NCBI GenBank assembly: GCA_016934595.1
Contig: JAFGSM010000034.1
Span: 1-53,440, forward strand
Reading direction: 5' to 3'
DNA length: 53,440 bases
Source: a bacterium
GTDB lineage: Bacteria; SZUA-182; DTGQ01; JAFGSM01
This document shows positions 34,926 through 44,502 of the stretch, one piece after another. A program made the position numbers and the translations under genes. Numbering within the stretch: the stretch's first letter is position 1; every line of letters starts with the position of its first letter. Below the pieces are notes generated by a model that saw only the letters and a list, made by a program, of their open reading frames with translations, made no database searches and was not told where the DNA came from.

Positions 34926-36086
34926 ATGATACCCAGATTTTTCAATCCTCCTGAATCAAGCTTTTTTTTATTTGGTCCTAGAGGCACAGGCAAAACTACC
35001 TGGATAAGGGCATGTTTTCCTCAAGCTGAATGGATTAATCTGCTCGAAGCAGATATTATGAGAAAGTTCAGCGCTAGACCAGAACATCTATTGGAAAAAG
35101 CCCGTCTCCTTTCAAAAACAAAACCAATAGTCATCGATGAGATTCAAAAGGTGCCCGAGTTGTTAAGCAGTGTTCACCTTCTGATTGAAGAAGATAAAGA
35201 AAGGCAATTTATTTTGACCGGGTCAAGCGCAAGAAAAATAAAGCGGGCAGGTGTTGATCTTCTCGCTGGCCGGGCAATATTAACAACATTACATCCGTTT
35301 ATGGCTGCAGAGTTAGGCAGTAAATTCGATTTATCAAGAGCCCTGCATGAAGGAATGCTCCCTATTGTATTTTCAGCCAGCAATAGGGAGGATGTATTAA
35401 AAACATATATTGACCTTTATATCAGAGAAGAGGTTCAAATGGAGGGCCTCATCAGAAATGTTGGTAATTTTGGCCGTTTTTTAGAGTCGATAAGCTTTTC
35501 TCATGGTAATGTGTTAAATTTTAGTGAAATAGCCAGAGAGTGTGAAGTTGAAAGGAAAGTTGTTCAACATTATGTGAAAATAATAGAAGATCTATTATTA
35601 GCCTTTCGAGTACCAGTTTTTACTAAAAGGGCTAAACGTAAAACAGTGGTCAGTGAAAAACTTTATTTATTTGATGCTGGCGTCTATCGATCATTACGTC
35701 CGAGAGGGCCAATAGACAGGCCCGAGGAAATAGAAGGGGCAGCGCTGGAAGGCCTTGTCGCTCAGCATCTAAGGGCATGGAATGCCTATAGAGGCAATAA
35801 AAATACCCTCTATTATTGGCGAACCTACCATCATGTAGAGGTTGATTTCATTGTATATGGCGAGGATGGTTTTTGGGGTATTGAAGTAAAGAATACCGCC
35901 AGAGTGCGCCCATCGGATCTGCGCAGTCTCAAAACCTTTCAGCAAGACTATCCTGAATGCAAAACCATACTTTTATATAGGGGCAAGGAAAAATTTTTAC
36001 GAGATAACGTAGCCTGTATCCCCTGTGAAGAATTTTTGGAAAATTTAACTCCTAACAGAATCATATATAGTTTTTCAGATAATTAA
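34926..36086 (+). CDS. AAA ATPase with DUF4143 C-terminal domain
   Basis: 386 aa. The N-terminal AAA domain has FLFGPRGTGKTT (Walker A), PIVIDEIQKVP (Walker B) and FILTGSSARKIKR. The C-terminal DUF4143 part contains YWRTYHHVEVDFIVYG and WGIEVKNTARVRPSDL, a PD-(D/E)xK-nuclease-like pattern (D...E-x-K). Such ATPases are sporadic, often mobile or defence-linked, and of unknown role. The stop codon lies inside one arm of an 18-bp inverted repeat and the gene splits two unrelated housekeeping blocks, both consistent with acquisition by transfer. Confidence 0.88.
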   Translation: MIPRFFNPPESSFFLFGPRGTGKTTWIRACFPQAEWINLLEADIMRKFSARPEHLLEKARLLSKTKPIVIDEIQKVPELLSSVHLLIEEDKERQFILTGSSARKIKRAGVDLLAGRAILTTLHPFMAAELGSKFDLSRALHEGMLPIVFSASNREDVLKTYIDLYIREEVQMEGLIRNVGNFGRFLESISFSHGNVLNFSEIARECEVERKVVQHYVKIIEDLLLAFRVPVFTKRAKRKTVVSEKLYLFDAGVYRSLRPRGPIDRPEEIEGAALEGLVAQHLRAWNAYRGNKNTLYYWRTYHHVEVDFIVYGEDGFWGIEVKNTARVRPSDLRSLKTFQQDYPECKTILLYRGKEKFLRDNVACIPCEEFLENLTPNRIIYSFSDN

Positions 36087-36161
36087 TTACACTTTGCTGT
36101 CATCATAAGCCCTTTAAAATTAGGAAGTTCGAGGGTATATTCTTGTAATTAATTATCTGAA
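36074..36161. repeat. 18-bp perfect inverted repeat around the DUF4143 gene end
   Basis: TTCAGATAATTAATTACA (36074-36091) and its exact complement (36144-36161) are separated by 52 bases. The left arm includes the ATPase stop codon. A smaller palindrome TCTGAAC/GTTCAGA follows at 36156-36176. Confidence 0.85.
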
Positions 36162-36788
36162 CGTCTATAGTTCAGAAATTTGGATGTGGGAAAGGAGATA
36201 ATCTCGTCCAGATGCCCCCACCCACTCATGCATACATCATCAAAACCCTTCTGCCAAAGTTTTTGAAGGACAATATCTTGATTCAGTATGATTATAATCA
36301 ATCCGGTTAGCAAGAGACTTTTTTCATTTTTAGACCCTCTACAATTTGTGAGATTATTTAATATCTTTCAGAAAGACTACCCTGTCTTGAATGGAAGTAT
36401 TGTTTGTCGTATCATTTTATCACCCTGAACTAATCAGACAGATAATAAATTAGACCCGGTTTAATCCTTCCTGCTTTTTATGCGAGGGGGAATCAGGTGT
36501 AAAAAAACCAGACAGAAAACAAGGGTTTGATTGATGCAGCCTATGCAATAGGCGGCCGTTTTTCGATCCTTTGCATAAGATATGAGATAATAGCCGTTTA
36601 GTCTGTTTATAACGATGTCCTGTAAAAAATTGCGCATTATATTTAACCTTTGACCTCAATAATATTCGCTTTAACATTATAAATTAATCGCGGTTTTCCT
36701 GTGTCTAAATTTTTCTTTATCTTAACTGCATTTAATTATATAGGCGTAACTATAATGTATATTATTACGATATAAGGTCGTCCATATT
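36087..36788. other. 700-base AT-rich region without a supported gene
   Basis: After the inverted repeat, only weak signals are present: a 75-codon leftward frame (36450-36677) lacking a ribosome-binding site, a GC-rich hairpin (GCAGCCTATG...ATAGGCGGC) near 36535-36556 and AT-rich promoter-like sequence (TATAAT near 36751) before the FAD-oxidase gene. A 13-base match to the MITE terminus lies at 36172-36184. No RNA gene was recognised. Confidence 0.45.
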
Positions 36789-38399
36789 ATGCTCAGAACC
36801 TATCCTCCCAAAGAAGATAACGATTGTATTGATCTTTTTGAAGTCTCTACCGCCGAGGAGATAGAGTCTTCATATAGCGCATACCTAACCGATGAGTCCC
36901 GTTTTGGGCAGGGTAGGGCTGAAAAGATATTTTTTCCGACAACAGAGGCACAAGTGTGCCGGATTTTAAAAGACATGTCTGACAAACACATCCCTGTGAC
37001 TGTATCCGGCGGAAGGACAGGGATCTGTTCGGGCGCTGCCCCTTTAGGCGGGGTTGTAGTCAATATGGAAAGGATGAACCGCATCCTCGACATCATTTAT
37101 GAACCAGGCAAAAAGTGGTCAATATGGGTTGAATCTGGGGTCAGGCTGTCAGAACTTCATGCACAGGCGGAAGCCAAAGAATTTTCATTGTCAGAGGAAA
37201 AGATTGCCCCGTTTATTTCAGATCCGGCAACCTATTTTTACCCTCCCGACCCAACGGAGGAAACAGCTCTAATCGGTTCAACTGTTGCAAGCAATGCATC
37301 AGGGGCAAGGTCCCTTTATTATGGATCAACCAGGGATTTTGTCCTCTCGCTCAAAGTTGCGCTTACAAACGGCGAGATCCTGAAGATCGAAAGGGGTGAA
37401 CACTCCCTTTCAGATGATGGCATGTTTTACATAATAGATTCCAAAGGGAAAGAGATGGCCTTTGCGCCCCCTGCTTACACAACCCCTGAAGGCAAATCAA
37501 CCTGCGGATTCTTTAGCCGGCCCAATATGGATATCATCGACCTTTTTATAGGCTCAGAAGGGACACTGGGAATAATAACCGCTGTCAGGCTGACGCTGGT
37601 GAAAAAGCCAGCGCTAATACTTGCGGGTTTGTCTTTTTTCCAGGAAGAAAGCCACGCGATTTCATTTGTATTGGAAGCCAAAGCAAACCTCACCCCCCTA
37701 TCCCTGGAATATTTTGATACAAATTCCTTGGGGCTTTTTCGTTCCCAATCAAAGGAAAAGGCGATGCTTGAGCTGCCTCAAAAGGCCAATGCTGCAATAT
37801 TCTGGGAGGCACCTTCTGAAGAGGAGAACCTGGAATGTATATATGAAAACTGGGAAAAGGCATTGATCAGGCATGGCTCATCCATGGAGGATACATGGGC
37901 AGGGATGGAAGAAAACGATTGGTTGAGATTGAAGGGATTCAGGCATAATGTACCTGAATCAATCAACCGTATCATCGCCGGGAAAAAGGCAAAAACCCCT
38001 GACATTCATAAAGTAAGCACAGATATGGCCGTGCCCGATCATCACCTTGTCGCGATGATGGATGAATATAAAGCCGCGTTACAAGGGTCAGGGCTCAGAT
38101 ATTTTATATTTGGCCACATAGGGGATAACCACCTGCATGTCAATATCATTCCTGATAACGAGACTGAATTGAAAAAGGCAAAAGGCATTGTAACATCCCT
38201 TGCTCAAAAGGCGATCTCCCTCGGAGGGGTGGTATCAGCCGAGCATGGAATAGGCAAACTAAAACATAACCTGTTGATGCTTCAGTACGGCGAGGAAGGC
38301 ATTAGGGAAATGGCAAGAGTCAAGAAGGCGTTAGACCCTAACCTTATACTTGGGAGGGGAAATATCATTCCTTTGTCAATCCTGGACGGGATATTGTAA
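36789..38399 (+). CDS. FAD-binding oxidase of the glycolate/D-lactate dehydrogenase type
   Basis: 536 aa. An N-terminal PCMH FAD-binding domain (about 45-270: VTVSGGRTGICSGAAPLGG, PPDPTEETALIGSTVASNASGA and FIGSEGTLGIITAVRL) is followed by a C-terminal FAD-oxidase cap ending in FGHIGDNHLHVNI and SAEHGIGKLKHNLL. The HGIG and GHxGDNHLH motifs mark the GlcD/D-lactate dehydrogenase group. No iron-sulfur partner (GlcF) is next to it, so the electron acceptor and substrate are open. Confidence 0.88.
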   Translation: MLRTYPPKEDNDCIDLFEVSTAEEIESSYSAYLTDESRFGQGRAEKIFFPTTEAQVCRILKDMSDKHIPVTVSGGRTGICSGAAPLGGVVVNMERMNRILDIIYEPGKKWSIWVESGVRLSELHAQAEAKEFSLSEEKIAPFISDPATYFYPPDPTEETALIGSTVASNASGARSLYYGSTRDFVLSLKVALTNGEILKIERGEHSLSDDGMFYIIDSKGKEMAFAPPAYTTPEGKSTCGFFSRPNMDIIDLFIGSEGTLGIITAVRLTLVKKPALILAGLSFFQEESHAISFVLEAKANLTPLSLEYFDTNSLGLFRSQSKEKAMLELPQKANAAIFWEAPSEEENLECIYENWEKALIRHGSSMEDTWAGMEENDWLRLKGFRHNVPESINRIIAGKKAKTPDIHKVSTDMAVPDHHLVAMMDEYKAALQGSGLRYFIFGHIGDNHLHVNIIPDNETELKKAKGIVTSLAQKAISLGGVVSAEHGIGKLKHNLLMLQYGEEGIREMARVKKALDPNLILGRGNIIPLSILDGIL

Positions 38400-38863
38400 A
38401 CTGGCGGCATTCATCATCCTTAAAGTGAATATCATTGAGTGTAACCAAAACAGCGCATTGATGATTGTTCAACTTTCAAAGAAACACTGGATTCCTTGTC
38501 AAGCAGGGAATTACAACATATGACAAAATCGGCTTTTCGCGAGACCATCAAATCCTGATTTTCCACTCCTGAATAGAAATACACCTCGAGGTAAAATTTT
38601 TTATTGCCTCCATGAAAAAACATAATGCATCTTGGTTGCACATGAACTGCCTTAGAAATCTGGTTTAATTAAATCGCCTTTCCCTTCCATCAAAAGTAAA
38701 TGTCCTGTAAAAACTATGAATAAACAATATGATATAAGAAAAGAAGCGCAGATTTAGTTTGTAATACGTACATGTGTGGTGTCAAATTCTAAATGCTGGC
38801 ATTACAGTTGCAGCTATTTAATTTTGTTACATGTTAATAATCAATAAATCATTTGGGGGAATC
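38400..38863. other. Intergenic region before the zinc-ribbon/GAF gene
   Basis: The region carries a sigma-54 promoter at 38797-38812. A leftward 69-codon frame (38432-38641) has no ribosome-binding site and was not accepted as a gene. Between these, only AT-rich sequence is seen. Confidence 0.45.
38797..38812 (+). promoter_or_regulatory. Sigma-54 (-24/-12) promoter
   Basis: TGGCATTACAGTTGCA fits the consensus TGGCAY-R-N4-TTGCW except T for R at one position, with GG and GC separated by exactly ten bases. It lies 51 bases upstream of the ATG of the zinc-ribbon/GAF gene and points at it. Confidence 0.75.
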
Positions 38864-39781
38864 ATGATAAACGCCAGCCTGAATCTAAATCGAGGAACTT
38901 CGCATAATAAACAATTGTTGTGTCCCTTTTGTGATAAGATATGCACTTATCAAAATTTTGATATGAAGGCATCTTATCTAACACACATAAATCAGAAAAA
39001 GGGGGTAATCCAGAATATTATTGTTTGCCTGAAATGCCCAATACTTTTGAGCAATCTGGCAAACAATCCGGCTCTATCCGGATTCCTTAGCGCAGTCAGA
39101 AGCATCTTTATGGGCCTTCAACAAAAGATGGACTGCAACCAGATGATCCTTAACAAACAAAAATTCTTTTTAGAGAGCATACAAAGACAGACAGAAGAGA
39201 ATAAACTGGAACAAATCGAACATGAAAAAAACCTGAAAAAAAGGATTACGAACTATGAATACCTGCTTGCCAAAAGGGACATGTATCTTAATACGCTTCA
39301 AAAACTGAGCGGCATCTTTAAAAATATATCCAGACCAGACAAAATATGGGAAAATGCCTCAAAAATAATGCTTAATGAAATCCTTGACCTGGAGGCTGTG
39401 GGTCTGATAATATTAGAAAATACAAATTATGATAAGGGAAGGTCATATACAGATTTACTCCCGCAAAGACTTTCAGCTTTTATCAAAGAATGTCTGGATC
39501 ATGAGGATTATAACTCAAGACTCATGGATACAGAAGTATTTATAAGCCTTGACCAGATATACTGGGATAGCGTTGATAACCCTAAAAGACCTGGCCCACG
39601 TACAGAAGAAATGATGGAAAGATGCCTTCTTTTTCCTATTAAGGATAACCTCTTGCTTATTGGCGTATTTATAGTCTTCATGAAGAATCTAACATCCTCT
39701 TACAAGGATCTGGGACTTTTCTTCTCAACAGCGGCCAGATTGATAGAAGAAGGGATATTGGCAAACTCCTTACAAGCCTGA
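38864..39781 (+). CDS. Zinc-ribbon / coiled-coil / GAF-like protein of unknown function
   Basis: 305 aa from the ATG at 38864, which has GGGGGA at the correct distance; an earlier ATG at 38831 lacks one. The N-terminus has CPFCDKIC (Cys20, 23, 27) and CLKC (Cys55, 58), a likely zinc ribbon. Residues about 95-150 are charged and helical, probably coiled coil (RQTEENKLEQIEHEKNLKKR). The C-terminal ~150 residues resemble a GAF domain (LDLEAVGLIILENTN, then ERCLLFPIKDNLLLIGVFIV). There is no catalytic output domain, so it may sense a ligand and act on a partner. Expression from a sigma-54 promoter is predicted. nth follows after 17 bases. Confidence 0.7.
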   Translation: MINASLNLNRGTSHNKQLLCPFCDKICTYQNFDMKASYLTHINQKKGVIQNIIVCLKCPILLSNLANNPALSGFLSAVRSIFMGLQQKMDCNQMILNKQKFFLESIQRQTEENKLEQIEHEKNLKKRITNYEYLLAKRDMYLNTLQKLSGIFKNISRPDKIWENASKIMLNEILDLEAVGLIILENTNYDKGRSYTDLLPQRLSAFIKECLDHEDYNSRLMDTEVFISLDQIYWDSVDNPKRPGPRTEEMMERCLLFPIKDNLLLIGVFIVFMKNLTSSYKDLGLFFSTAARLIEEGILANSLQA

Positions 39782-39798
39782 AGGCTGGAATTTGACAA

Positions 39799-40437
39799 AT
39801 GTCTGACATAGATATATCAAGCAGGGCCAATAAGATATATGATATCCTGGCAAAGGAATTCCCTTCCGCCAAAACTGCGTTAAACTTTCGAAACCCCCTG
39901 GAATTATTAATAGCCACCATTCTTTCTGCACAATGCACAGACAAACGCGTAAATGAGGTTACAAAAGATTTGTTCAGCCGTTATCATAAGGCTGAGGATT
40001 TTGCCAATGCGGATTTAAACGAGCTGGAAGAGGCAATTCGTCCAACCGGATTTTTCCATAATAAGGCAAATTCTATCAAACGTTGCTGTCAACAGATTAT
40101 TGAAAGGCATAGCGGAGAAATACCTGACAGGATGGAAGACCTTGTAAGGTTGAAAGGGATAGGAAGAAAAACCGCCAACGTGATAATCGGCAATGCGTTC
40201 GGCAGGCCAGGAATCGTTGTGGATACCCATGTAAAAAGGCTATCCGCAAGGCTGGGGCTTTCAAAGAACAGGGACCCTGTCAAGATAGAATTCGACCTTA
40301 TGAAGCTATTGCCGGAGGGGAGGTGGACCTTTTTCTCACACCTGCTTATAAATCATGGCCGTAAGACATGTCAAGCCAGAAGGCCAAAATGTCCTTCCTG
40401 TTGCATTTCAAATCTATGCCCATCAGCCGATCTCTAA
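39799..40437 (+). CDS. nth: Endonuclease III
   Basis: 212 aa, normal length. The helix-hairpin-helix LKGIGRKTANV supplies the catalytic Lys, VVDTHVKRLSARLG the catalytic Asp and CQARRPKCPSCCISNLC the C-x6-C-x2-C-x5-C iron-sulfur ligands. It removes oxidised pyrimidines and nicks the abasic site in base-excision repair. It may be cotranscribed with the sigma-54-driven gene upstream, and is followed by a bidirectional terminator. Confidence 0.97.
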   Translation: MSDIDISSRANKIYDILAKEFPSAKTALNFRNPLELLIATILSAQCTDKRVNEVTKDLFSRYHKAEDFANADLNELEEAIRPTGFFHNKANSIKRCCQQIIERHSGEIPDRMEDLVRLKGIGRKTANVIIGNAFGRPGIVVDTHVKRLSARLGLSKNRDPVKIEFDLMKLLPEGRWTFFSHLLINHGRKTCQARRPKCPSCCISNLCPSADL

Positions 40438-40446
40438 TTTTGAGGT

Positions 40447-40490
40447 AAAAAAATGCTGGGCCAAGACCTGATTAAGGACAAGGCCCAGCA
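40447..40490. terminator. Bidirectional terminator between nth and the repeat-protein gene
   Basis: A perfect 9-bp stem TGCTGGGCC (40454-40462) / GGCCCAGCA (40482-40490). On the minus strand it is followed by seven T (40453-40447), an ideal end for the leftward repeat-protein gene; on the plus strand a T-run follows after about 14 bases. Confidence 0.85.
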
Positions 40491-40509
40491 ATAGAAAAAC
40501 AATTTTTTT

Positions 40510-41154
40510 CTAATATCCGCCAAGCAGTTGAAATAACTGGGCAGGATCTGCCTGGCCATAATATACATTTGGATTATAACCATAAGTGGTATAAGGCTGG
40601 CCTATCCTTGGGAAGGGTGTAGCTGTTCCTGTGCTGCCAGCGCTAGTTCCGTAATAAGGCGTCTGCATACCATAGCCGCCCTGCATCGGCATCCCGTATC
40701 CAGCCTGCATCGGCATTCCGTACTGCATAGGCATACCATAGCCGCCCTGCATCGGCATCCCGTACTGCATAGGCATACCATAGCCACCCTGCATCGGCAT
40801 CCCGTATCCAGCCTGCATCGGCATTCCGTACTGCATAGGCATACCATAGCCGCCCTGCATTGGCATCCCGTACTGCATGGGCATACCATAGCCGCCCTGC
40901 ATCGGCATCCCGTACTGCATAGGCATACCATAGCCAGCCTGCATCGGCATCCCGTACTGCATAGGCATCCCGTATCCACCCATCATATAGGGATCATACG
41001 GCATACCATATTGCATCGGCATCCCATAACCGCCAGAGTAAGGCACGCCTGCAGGGGGAAGATACTGGGCGAAACTGATATTTGCAAATAATAAAATCAA
41101 AGTTAAATAAAATATACTAATTAGTCCAAAGACTTTCCAAACCTTTTTTTTCAT
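40510..41154 (-). CDS. Secreted GYGMPMQ tandem-repeat protein
   Basis: 214 aa. A signal peptide (KKKVWKVFGLISIFYLTLILL) ends at SFA; the mature protein starts QYLPPAGVPYSGG. Residues about 41-168 consist of six or more 14-residue units (GGYGMPMQYGMPMQ) alternating with 8-residue units (AGYGMPMQ). The C-terminal ~45 residues are Thr/Ser/Gly/Tyr rich and end in ADPAQLFQLLGGY. Gly/Tyr/Met/Pro/Gln repeats suggest a self-associating surface material, but no function is known. The design resembles the secreted proteins at 7399-9605. A possible sigma-54 promoter is 248 bases upstream. Confidence 0.8.
   Translation of the reverse strand: MKKKVWKVFGLISIFYLTLILLFANISFAQYLPPAGVPYSGGYGMPMQYGMPYDPYMMGGYGMPMQYGMPMQAGYGMPMQYGMPMQGGYGMPMQYGMPMQGGYGMPMQYGMPMQAGYGMPMQGGYGMPMQYGMPMQGGYGMPMQYGMPMQAGYGMPMQGGYGMQTPYYGTSAGSTGTATPFPRIGQPYTTYGYNPNVYYGQADPAQLFQLLGGY
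40650..41034 (-). repeat. 42-bp/24-bp mixed tandem repeat inside the repeat-protein gene
   Basis: Near-identical DNA units of 42 bases with interspersed 24-base short units encode the 14- and 8-residue peptide repeats. Copies differ by a few synonymous changes (for example CAT versus CAC contexts), so copy number is likely to vary between strains. Confidence 0.9.
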
Positions 41155-41597
41155 AACCTATACACTCTTTCTTTCTGGGTTTATTATTATTATCTAATCC
41201 CTTGATCAATAAACAATTTTTTATCTATAAAAAAATTATAATCCACCTCGCTTTCTTTTTATTTATTAAATCCTAAATGGTATAATCTACAATATCTTCT
41301 ATTGAAATCAAAAGAAACCTTAAATCTTCACCCCCATTTTTTAGATTAAGACCAAAATTTAACATATTAATAGACGTATATATTTCGATATCATTATGCG
41401 ATGCAAAAAAGATGCCTTGTTTTGCATGAAAAATAATGACTTGGCATATTTAAGGCATTTTCACTAAGACACAAGATATGGAAGCGTTTTTGATGATTTT
41501 ATTCAAAAATTGTTCATCGGGCTTATATAACAAAGATCAAACAGAGTGAATTGTTTTTCACATTATTATTAAAAGAATGAATAAGGACAGGCATGGT
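41155..41597. other. Promoter region of the repeat-protein gene
   Basis: AT-rich, with no ORF of note. It contains the leftward sigma-54-like site at 41402-41417. Several AT-only stretches lie between that site and the gene start. Confidence 0.4.
41402..41417 (-). promoter_or_regulatory. Possible sigma-54 promoter, weaker match
   Basis: Read leftward: AGGCATCTTTTTTGCA. GG and GC have the required ten-base spacing, and the -12 element TTGCA is perfect. The -24 element begins AGGCA rather than TGGCA. It points at the repeat-protein gene, whose ATG is about 248 bases away, a long leader. Confidence 0.5.
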
Positions 41598-42323
41598 CTA
41601 TTTCTTAATATTCTCAACAAGATCATCCTTTATCAGAAGTGTATTTATATCCAGAAGAAGATGAAGGTCTAATAAATCCGGATTGTCATGATCCTTTAAA
41701 AGACGCAAGCGGACCGAATCTTCAAGAGGCTCAAGAAAGACTATTACACTCAAAATATCATCCATAATATGACAAGGCGCAGGTATGCCTCTTTCGTTGA
41801 TAACTGGTGACTCCCTGTGCGTCTGAACCGCAAACCATATCTCAAGTTTGTTTTCTGCCGCAATTCTTTTGATTCTATCAAGATCCATACGGGAAATAGA
41901 TTCAAAAGGATACCCGTCGATCAAGGCAACGTCAGGCGCAAACCCTCCTTGCTGGCTTAACCTGTTTAATCCAGCCTCCATCCGATTTACATTAAATATC
42001 TTATCAGTATAACTGAGAATCATCCTTTTGGACTCTATCTCTTCCCTTATTCGGTCAGGTTGCGCCAAATTATGAGAACGAATAAGGTTGTCAAGCATTT
42101 CGTCATACCAGTCCCTGACGTCATCAACCTTTTGCCCAACTGAAAAATGCAGAACATTTTGCCCTCTGATCATATTATCTATGGAAATTTGAACAAGACA
42201 GGCAGTTTTGCCGACCCCAGCCCTTGACATAAACACGCCAATGTTGCCTTTTCCCAGACCTCCATGAATACATTTTTCAAAAATCCTCATCGGATTTTTT
42301 CTAAAGACTGCATCACTCCACAT
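41598..42323 (-). CDS. P-loop ATPase of RecA/KaiC-like type
   Basis: 241 aa. SRAGVGKTACLVQISID is a Walker A sequence (residues about 33-42) and PDVALIDGYPFES a Walker B-like strand. The fold order suggests a RecA/DnaB/KaiC-type NTPase, but I do not recognise the family. AGAGGGG precedes the ATG. It follows fusA after 46 bases on the same strand and comes third after a YchF-like GTPase and EF-G, so a role linked to translation or GTPase regulation is possible (inference only). Confidence 0.65.
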   Translation of the reverse strand: MWSDAVFRKNPMRIFEKCIHGGLGKGNIGVFMSRAGVGKTACLVQISIDNMIRGQNVLHFSVGQKVDDVRDWYDEMLDNLIRSHNLAQPDRIREEIESKRMILSYTDKIFNVNRMEAGLNRLSQQGGFAPDVALIDGYPFESISRMDLDRIKRIAAENKLEIWFAVQTHRESPVINERGIPAPCHIMDDILSVIVFLEPLEDSVRLRLLKDHDNPDLLDLHLLLDINTLLIKDDLVENIKK

Positions 42324-42369
42324 CTATCTAACCCCTCTATTTTGGTTTCATAAAAATATCAGATTCATT

Positions 42370-44460
42370 TCAGGCCGCTTTTTGAGAGGCCTTTTTCTTA
42401 TTATACTCCTCTTTGAGCCTTTCCGCTATGGATTCAGGGACCTGTTTATAACGACAAAATTCCATAGTGAACTCCGCTTTTCCCTGAGTTATGGATCTCA
42501 AAACAGTCGAATAGCCAAACATCTCTGCAAGAGGCACCTCTGCCTCGATGATAGAAAACATCGCTTCCTCAGTCGTGCCTATAATTATACCTCGTCTTTG
42601 ATTTATAGTAGCCATAACAGAGCCTTGGAATTCTGTAGGACCCTCAACCACCAGCTTCATAATAGGCTCAAGGATTACAGGCGCAGCCTTTGAATACGCC
42701 TGCCTAAAACCCCCAATCGCGGCTTGCTGAAAGGCTATATCAGAAGAGTCAACCGAATGGGCTGCCCCATCGGTCAATGTAACCTGAATATTTGTTATAG
42801 GGAAACCTATCAATGTGCCTTTATTCAAACAATTCCGAAAACCCTTGTCACAAGAAGGTATATACTCGCCAGGGATGTTTCCGCCGACTACCTTTTTTAC
42901 AAAATTATAATGACCTTCATGATAGGGCTCGATAATGCCTATTACCCTCCCATATTGCCCTGCTCCGCCTGTCTGTTTCTTATGGACATAATCAAATGCT
43001 GCGGGTCTGGATATTGTCTCCCTGTATGCTACCTGAGGCAAGCCTTTTTCTATCACCGCCCCGTATTCTCTTTTTATCCTTTCAATATAGATATCTAAAT
43101 GCAGTTCACCCATGCCCGATATGATCGTTTGGCCTGCCTCCTGATCGTAATGAGCCCTAAAGGTAGGATCCTCTTTGCAAAACCGGTTGAGCGCCTTGGA
43201 CATGTTTCCCTGCGATTTGTTATCCTTCGGTCCGATTGCAAGGGATATTACAGGATCAGGCACATGCATGGAAGTCATTGCTATCCTTCCCTTGCCGTCT
43301 GTAAATGTGTCGCCAGAGGCGCAATCAATTCCAAACATGGCTACAATATCCCCTGATCCGCAATCCTCAATTTCCTCCATTTTATCCGCATGCATCCTGA
43401 CCAGTCTGCCCACCTTTATCTTGTTTGCAGTGCGCACATTATAAATTGTATCTCCCTTTTTTAAAGCGCCCTGATAAATCCTCAGATATGTAAGCTGTCC
43501 GTACCTGCCCTCCTCCAATTTAAAGGCCAAAGCCACAAGGGGGGCATCATTATCCGAATTTAAACTGACCTCTTCCCCGTTTCGGTCCAAATCTATACCG
43601 GTGTTTTTCACATCAAGGGGACAGGCAAGATACCTAACAACACCGTCCAGAAGGGGCTGAATGCCTTTATTTTTGTAAGCAGCCCCTATAAATGCAGGGG
43701 CCATCTGTAGTGAAAGGGTACCTCTCCTAATAGCGCTGTGTATCAGATCGGGTTTAACCTGTTCCTCAATAATAGCCGCTGTCAGCTCATCCGAGTAAAG
43801 GGAAACCGCATCCAGCATCACTTCCCTCATCTGAATGGCCTCTTCCTGCAAATAATCAGGAACCGGACCTCTCCTTAGCTTTTCGCCTGATGCACCTTCA
43901 AAATAAAGTGCCTCCATTCCAATAAGGTCTACCACGCCTTCAAAACTCTCCTCCAGTCCAATCGGGATTTGCAACAGTACCGCATTTTGATTTAACCTCC
44001 CCTTTAGCTGCTCAATAACCCGCAAGGGGTTTGCCCCCCTGCGATCGCATTTATTAATAAAGCCTATCCTTGGGACATTATATCTGTTCATCTGCCTGCT
44101 TACGGTGATTGATTGAGATTGTACCCCTCCCACCGCGCATAGGACAAGTATAGCACCATCCAAGACCCTTAATGCCCTCTCAACCTCGATAGTGAAGTCC
44201 ACATGCCCGGGGGTGTCGATAATATTTATAAAATGCCCTGCCCATTCACAATAGGTAGCCGCGGACGTTATAGTGATCCCGCGCTCTTTTTCAATATCCA
44301 TAAAATCCATAGTAGCCCCTACGCCATCCTTGCCCTTTACATCATGTATAGCGTGTATCCTCTTTGTATAATAAAGGATGCGCTCTGTGAGTGTAGTCTT
44401 TCCTGAATCTATATGAGCGCTAATCCCTATATTCCTTAATTTCGTCAAATCACTGATCAT
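42370..44460 (-). CDS. fusA: Elongation factor G (EF-G1, delta/spirochaete-type)
   Basis: 696 aa, full length. G1 is AHIDSGKTT at 15-23, where most bacterial EF-G have AHIDAGKTT; G3 is DTPGHVDFT and G4 [10 protein letters not shown]. Domain IV carries [15 protein letters not shown]. The C-terminus ends in lysine-rich KKKASQKAA. The HIDSGKTT form is shared with mitochondrial EFG1 and the EF-G1 of spirochaetes, planctomycetes and delta-group bacteria, which handles translocation. It is not next to rpsL/rpsG/tuf, so it is separate from a str operon. A GGAGAGG site precedes the start. Confidence 0.95.
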   Translation of the reverse strand: MISDLTKLRNIGISAHIDSGKTTLTERILYYTKRIHAIHDVKGKDGVGATMDFMDIEKERGITITSAATYCEWAGHFINIIDTPGHVDFTIEVERALRVLDGAILVLCAVGGVQSQSITVSRQMNRYNVPRIGFINKCDRRGANPLRVIEQLKGRLNQNAVLLQIPIGLEESFEGVVDLIGMEALYFEGASGEKLRRGPVPDYLQEEAIQMREVMLDAVSLYSDELTAAIIEEQVKPDLIHSAIRRGTLSLQMAPAFIGAAYKNKGIQPLLDGVVRYLACPLDVKNTGIDLDRNGEEVSLNSDNDAPLVALAFKLEEGRYGQLTYLRIYQGALKKGDTIYNVRTANKIKVGRLVRMHADKMEEIEDCGSGDIVAMFGIDCASGDTFTDGKGRIAMTSMHVPDPVISLAIGPKDNKSQGNMSKALNRFCKEDPTFRAHYDQEAGQTIISGMGELHLDIYIERIKREYGAVIEKGLPQVAYRETISRPAAFDYVHKKQTGGAGQYGRVIGIIEPYHEGHYNFVKKVVGGNIPGEYIPSCDKGFRNCLNKGTLIGFPITNIQVTLTDGAAHSVDSSDIAFQQAAIGGFRQAYSKAAPVILEPIMKLVVEGPTEFQGSVMATINQRRGIIIGTTEEAMFSIIEAEVPLAEMFGYSTVLRSITQGKAEFTMEFCRYKQVPESIAERLKEEYNKKKASQKAA

Positions 44461-44502
44461 TTTTATTCAAACCTCTCCATCCTTTTCCCTTCTTGATTGA
44501 TT

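Noticed and set aside
36172-36184. TCAGAAATTTGGA, equal to 13 bases of the MITE terminus
   Set aside because: Similarity stops after 13 bases and no matching second end is seen; it could be a relic or chance.
36450-36677. 75-codon leftward ORF in the large intergenic region
   Set aside because: No ribosome-binding site and no recognisable sequence or membrane pattern.
38432-38641. 69-codon leftward ORF
   Set aside because: The sequence looks somewhat protein-like, but no ribosome-binding site precedes it and it resembles nothing I know.
40602-40979. 125-codon Cys/Arg-rich leftward frame
   Set aside because: It is an alternate frame of the GYGMPMQ repeat gene; the DNA repeat keeps several frames open, and it has no start signal.
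41430-41446. TTGGCATATTTAAGGCA as a rightward sigma-54 promoter
   Set aside because: The -12 element lacks TT before GC, and there is no rightward gene downstream.
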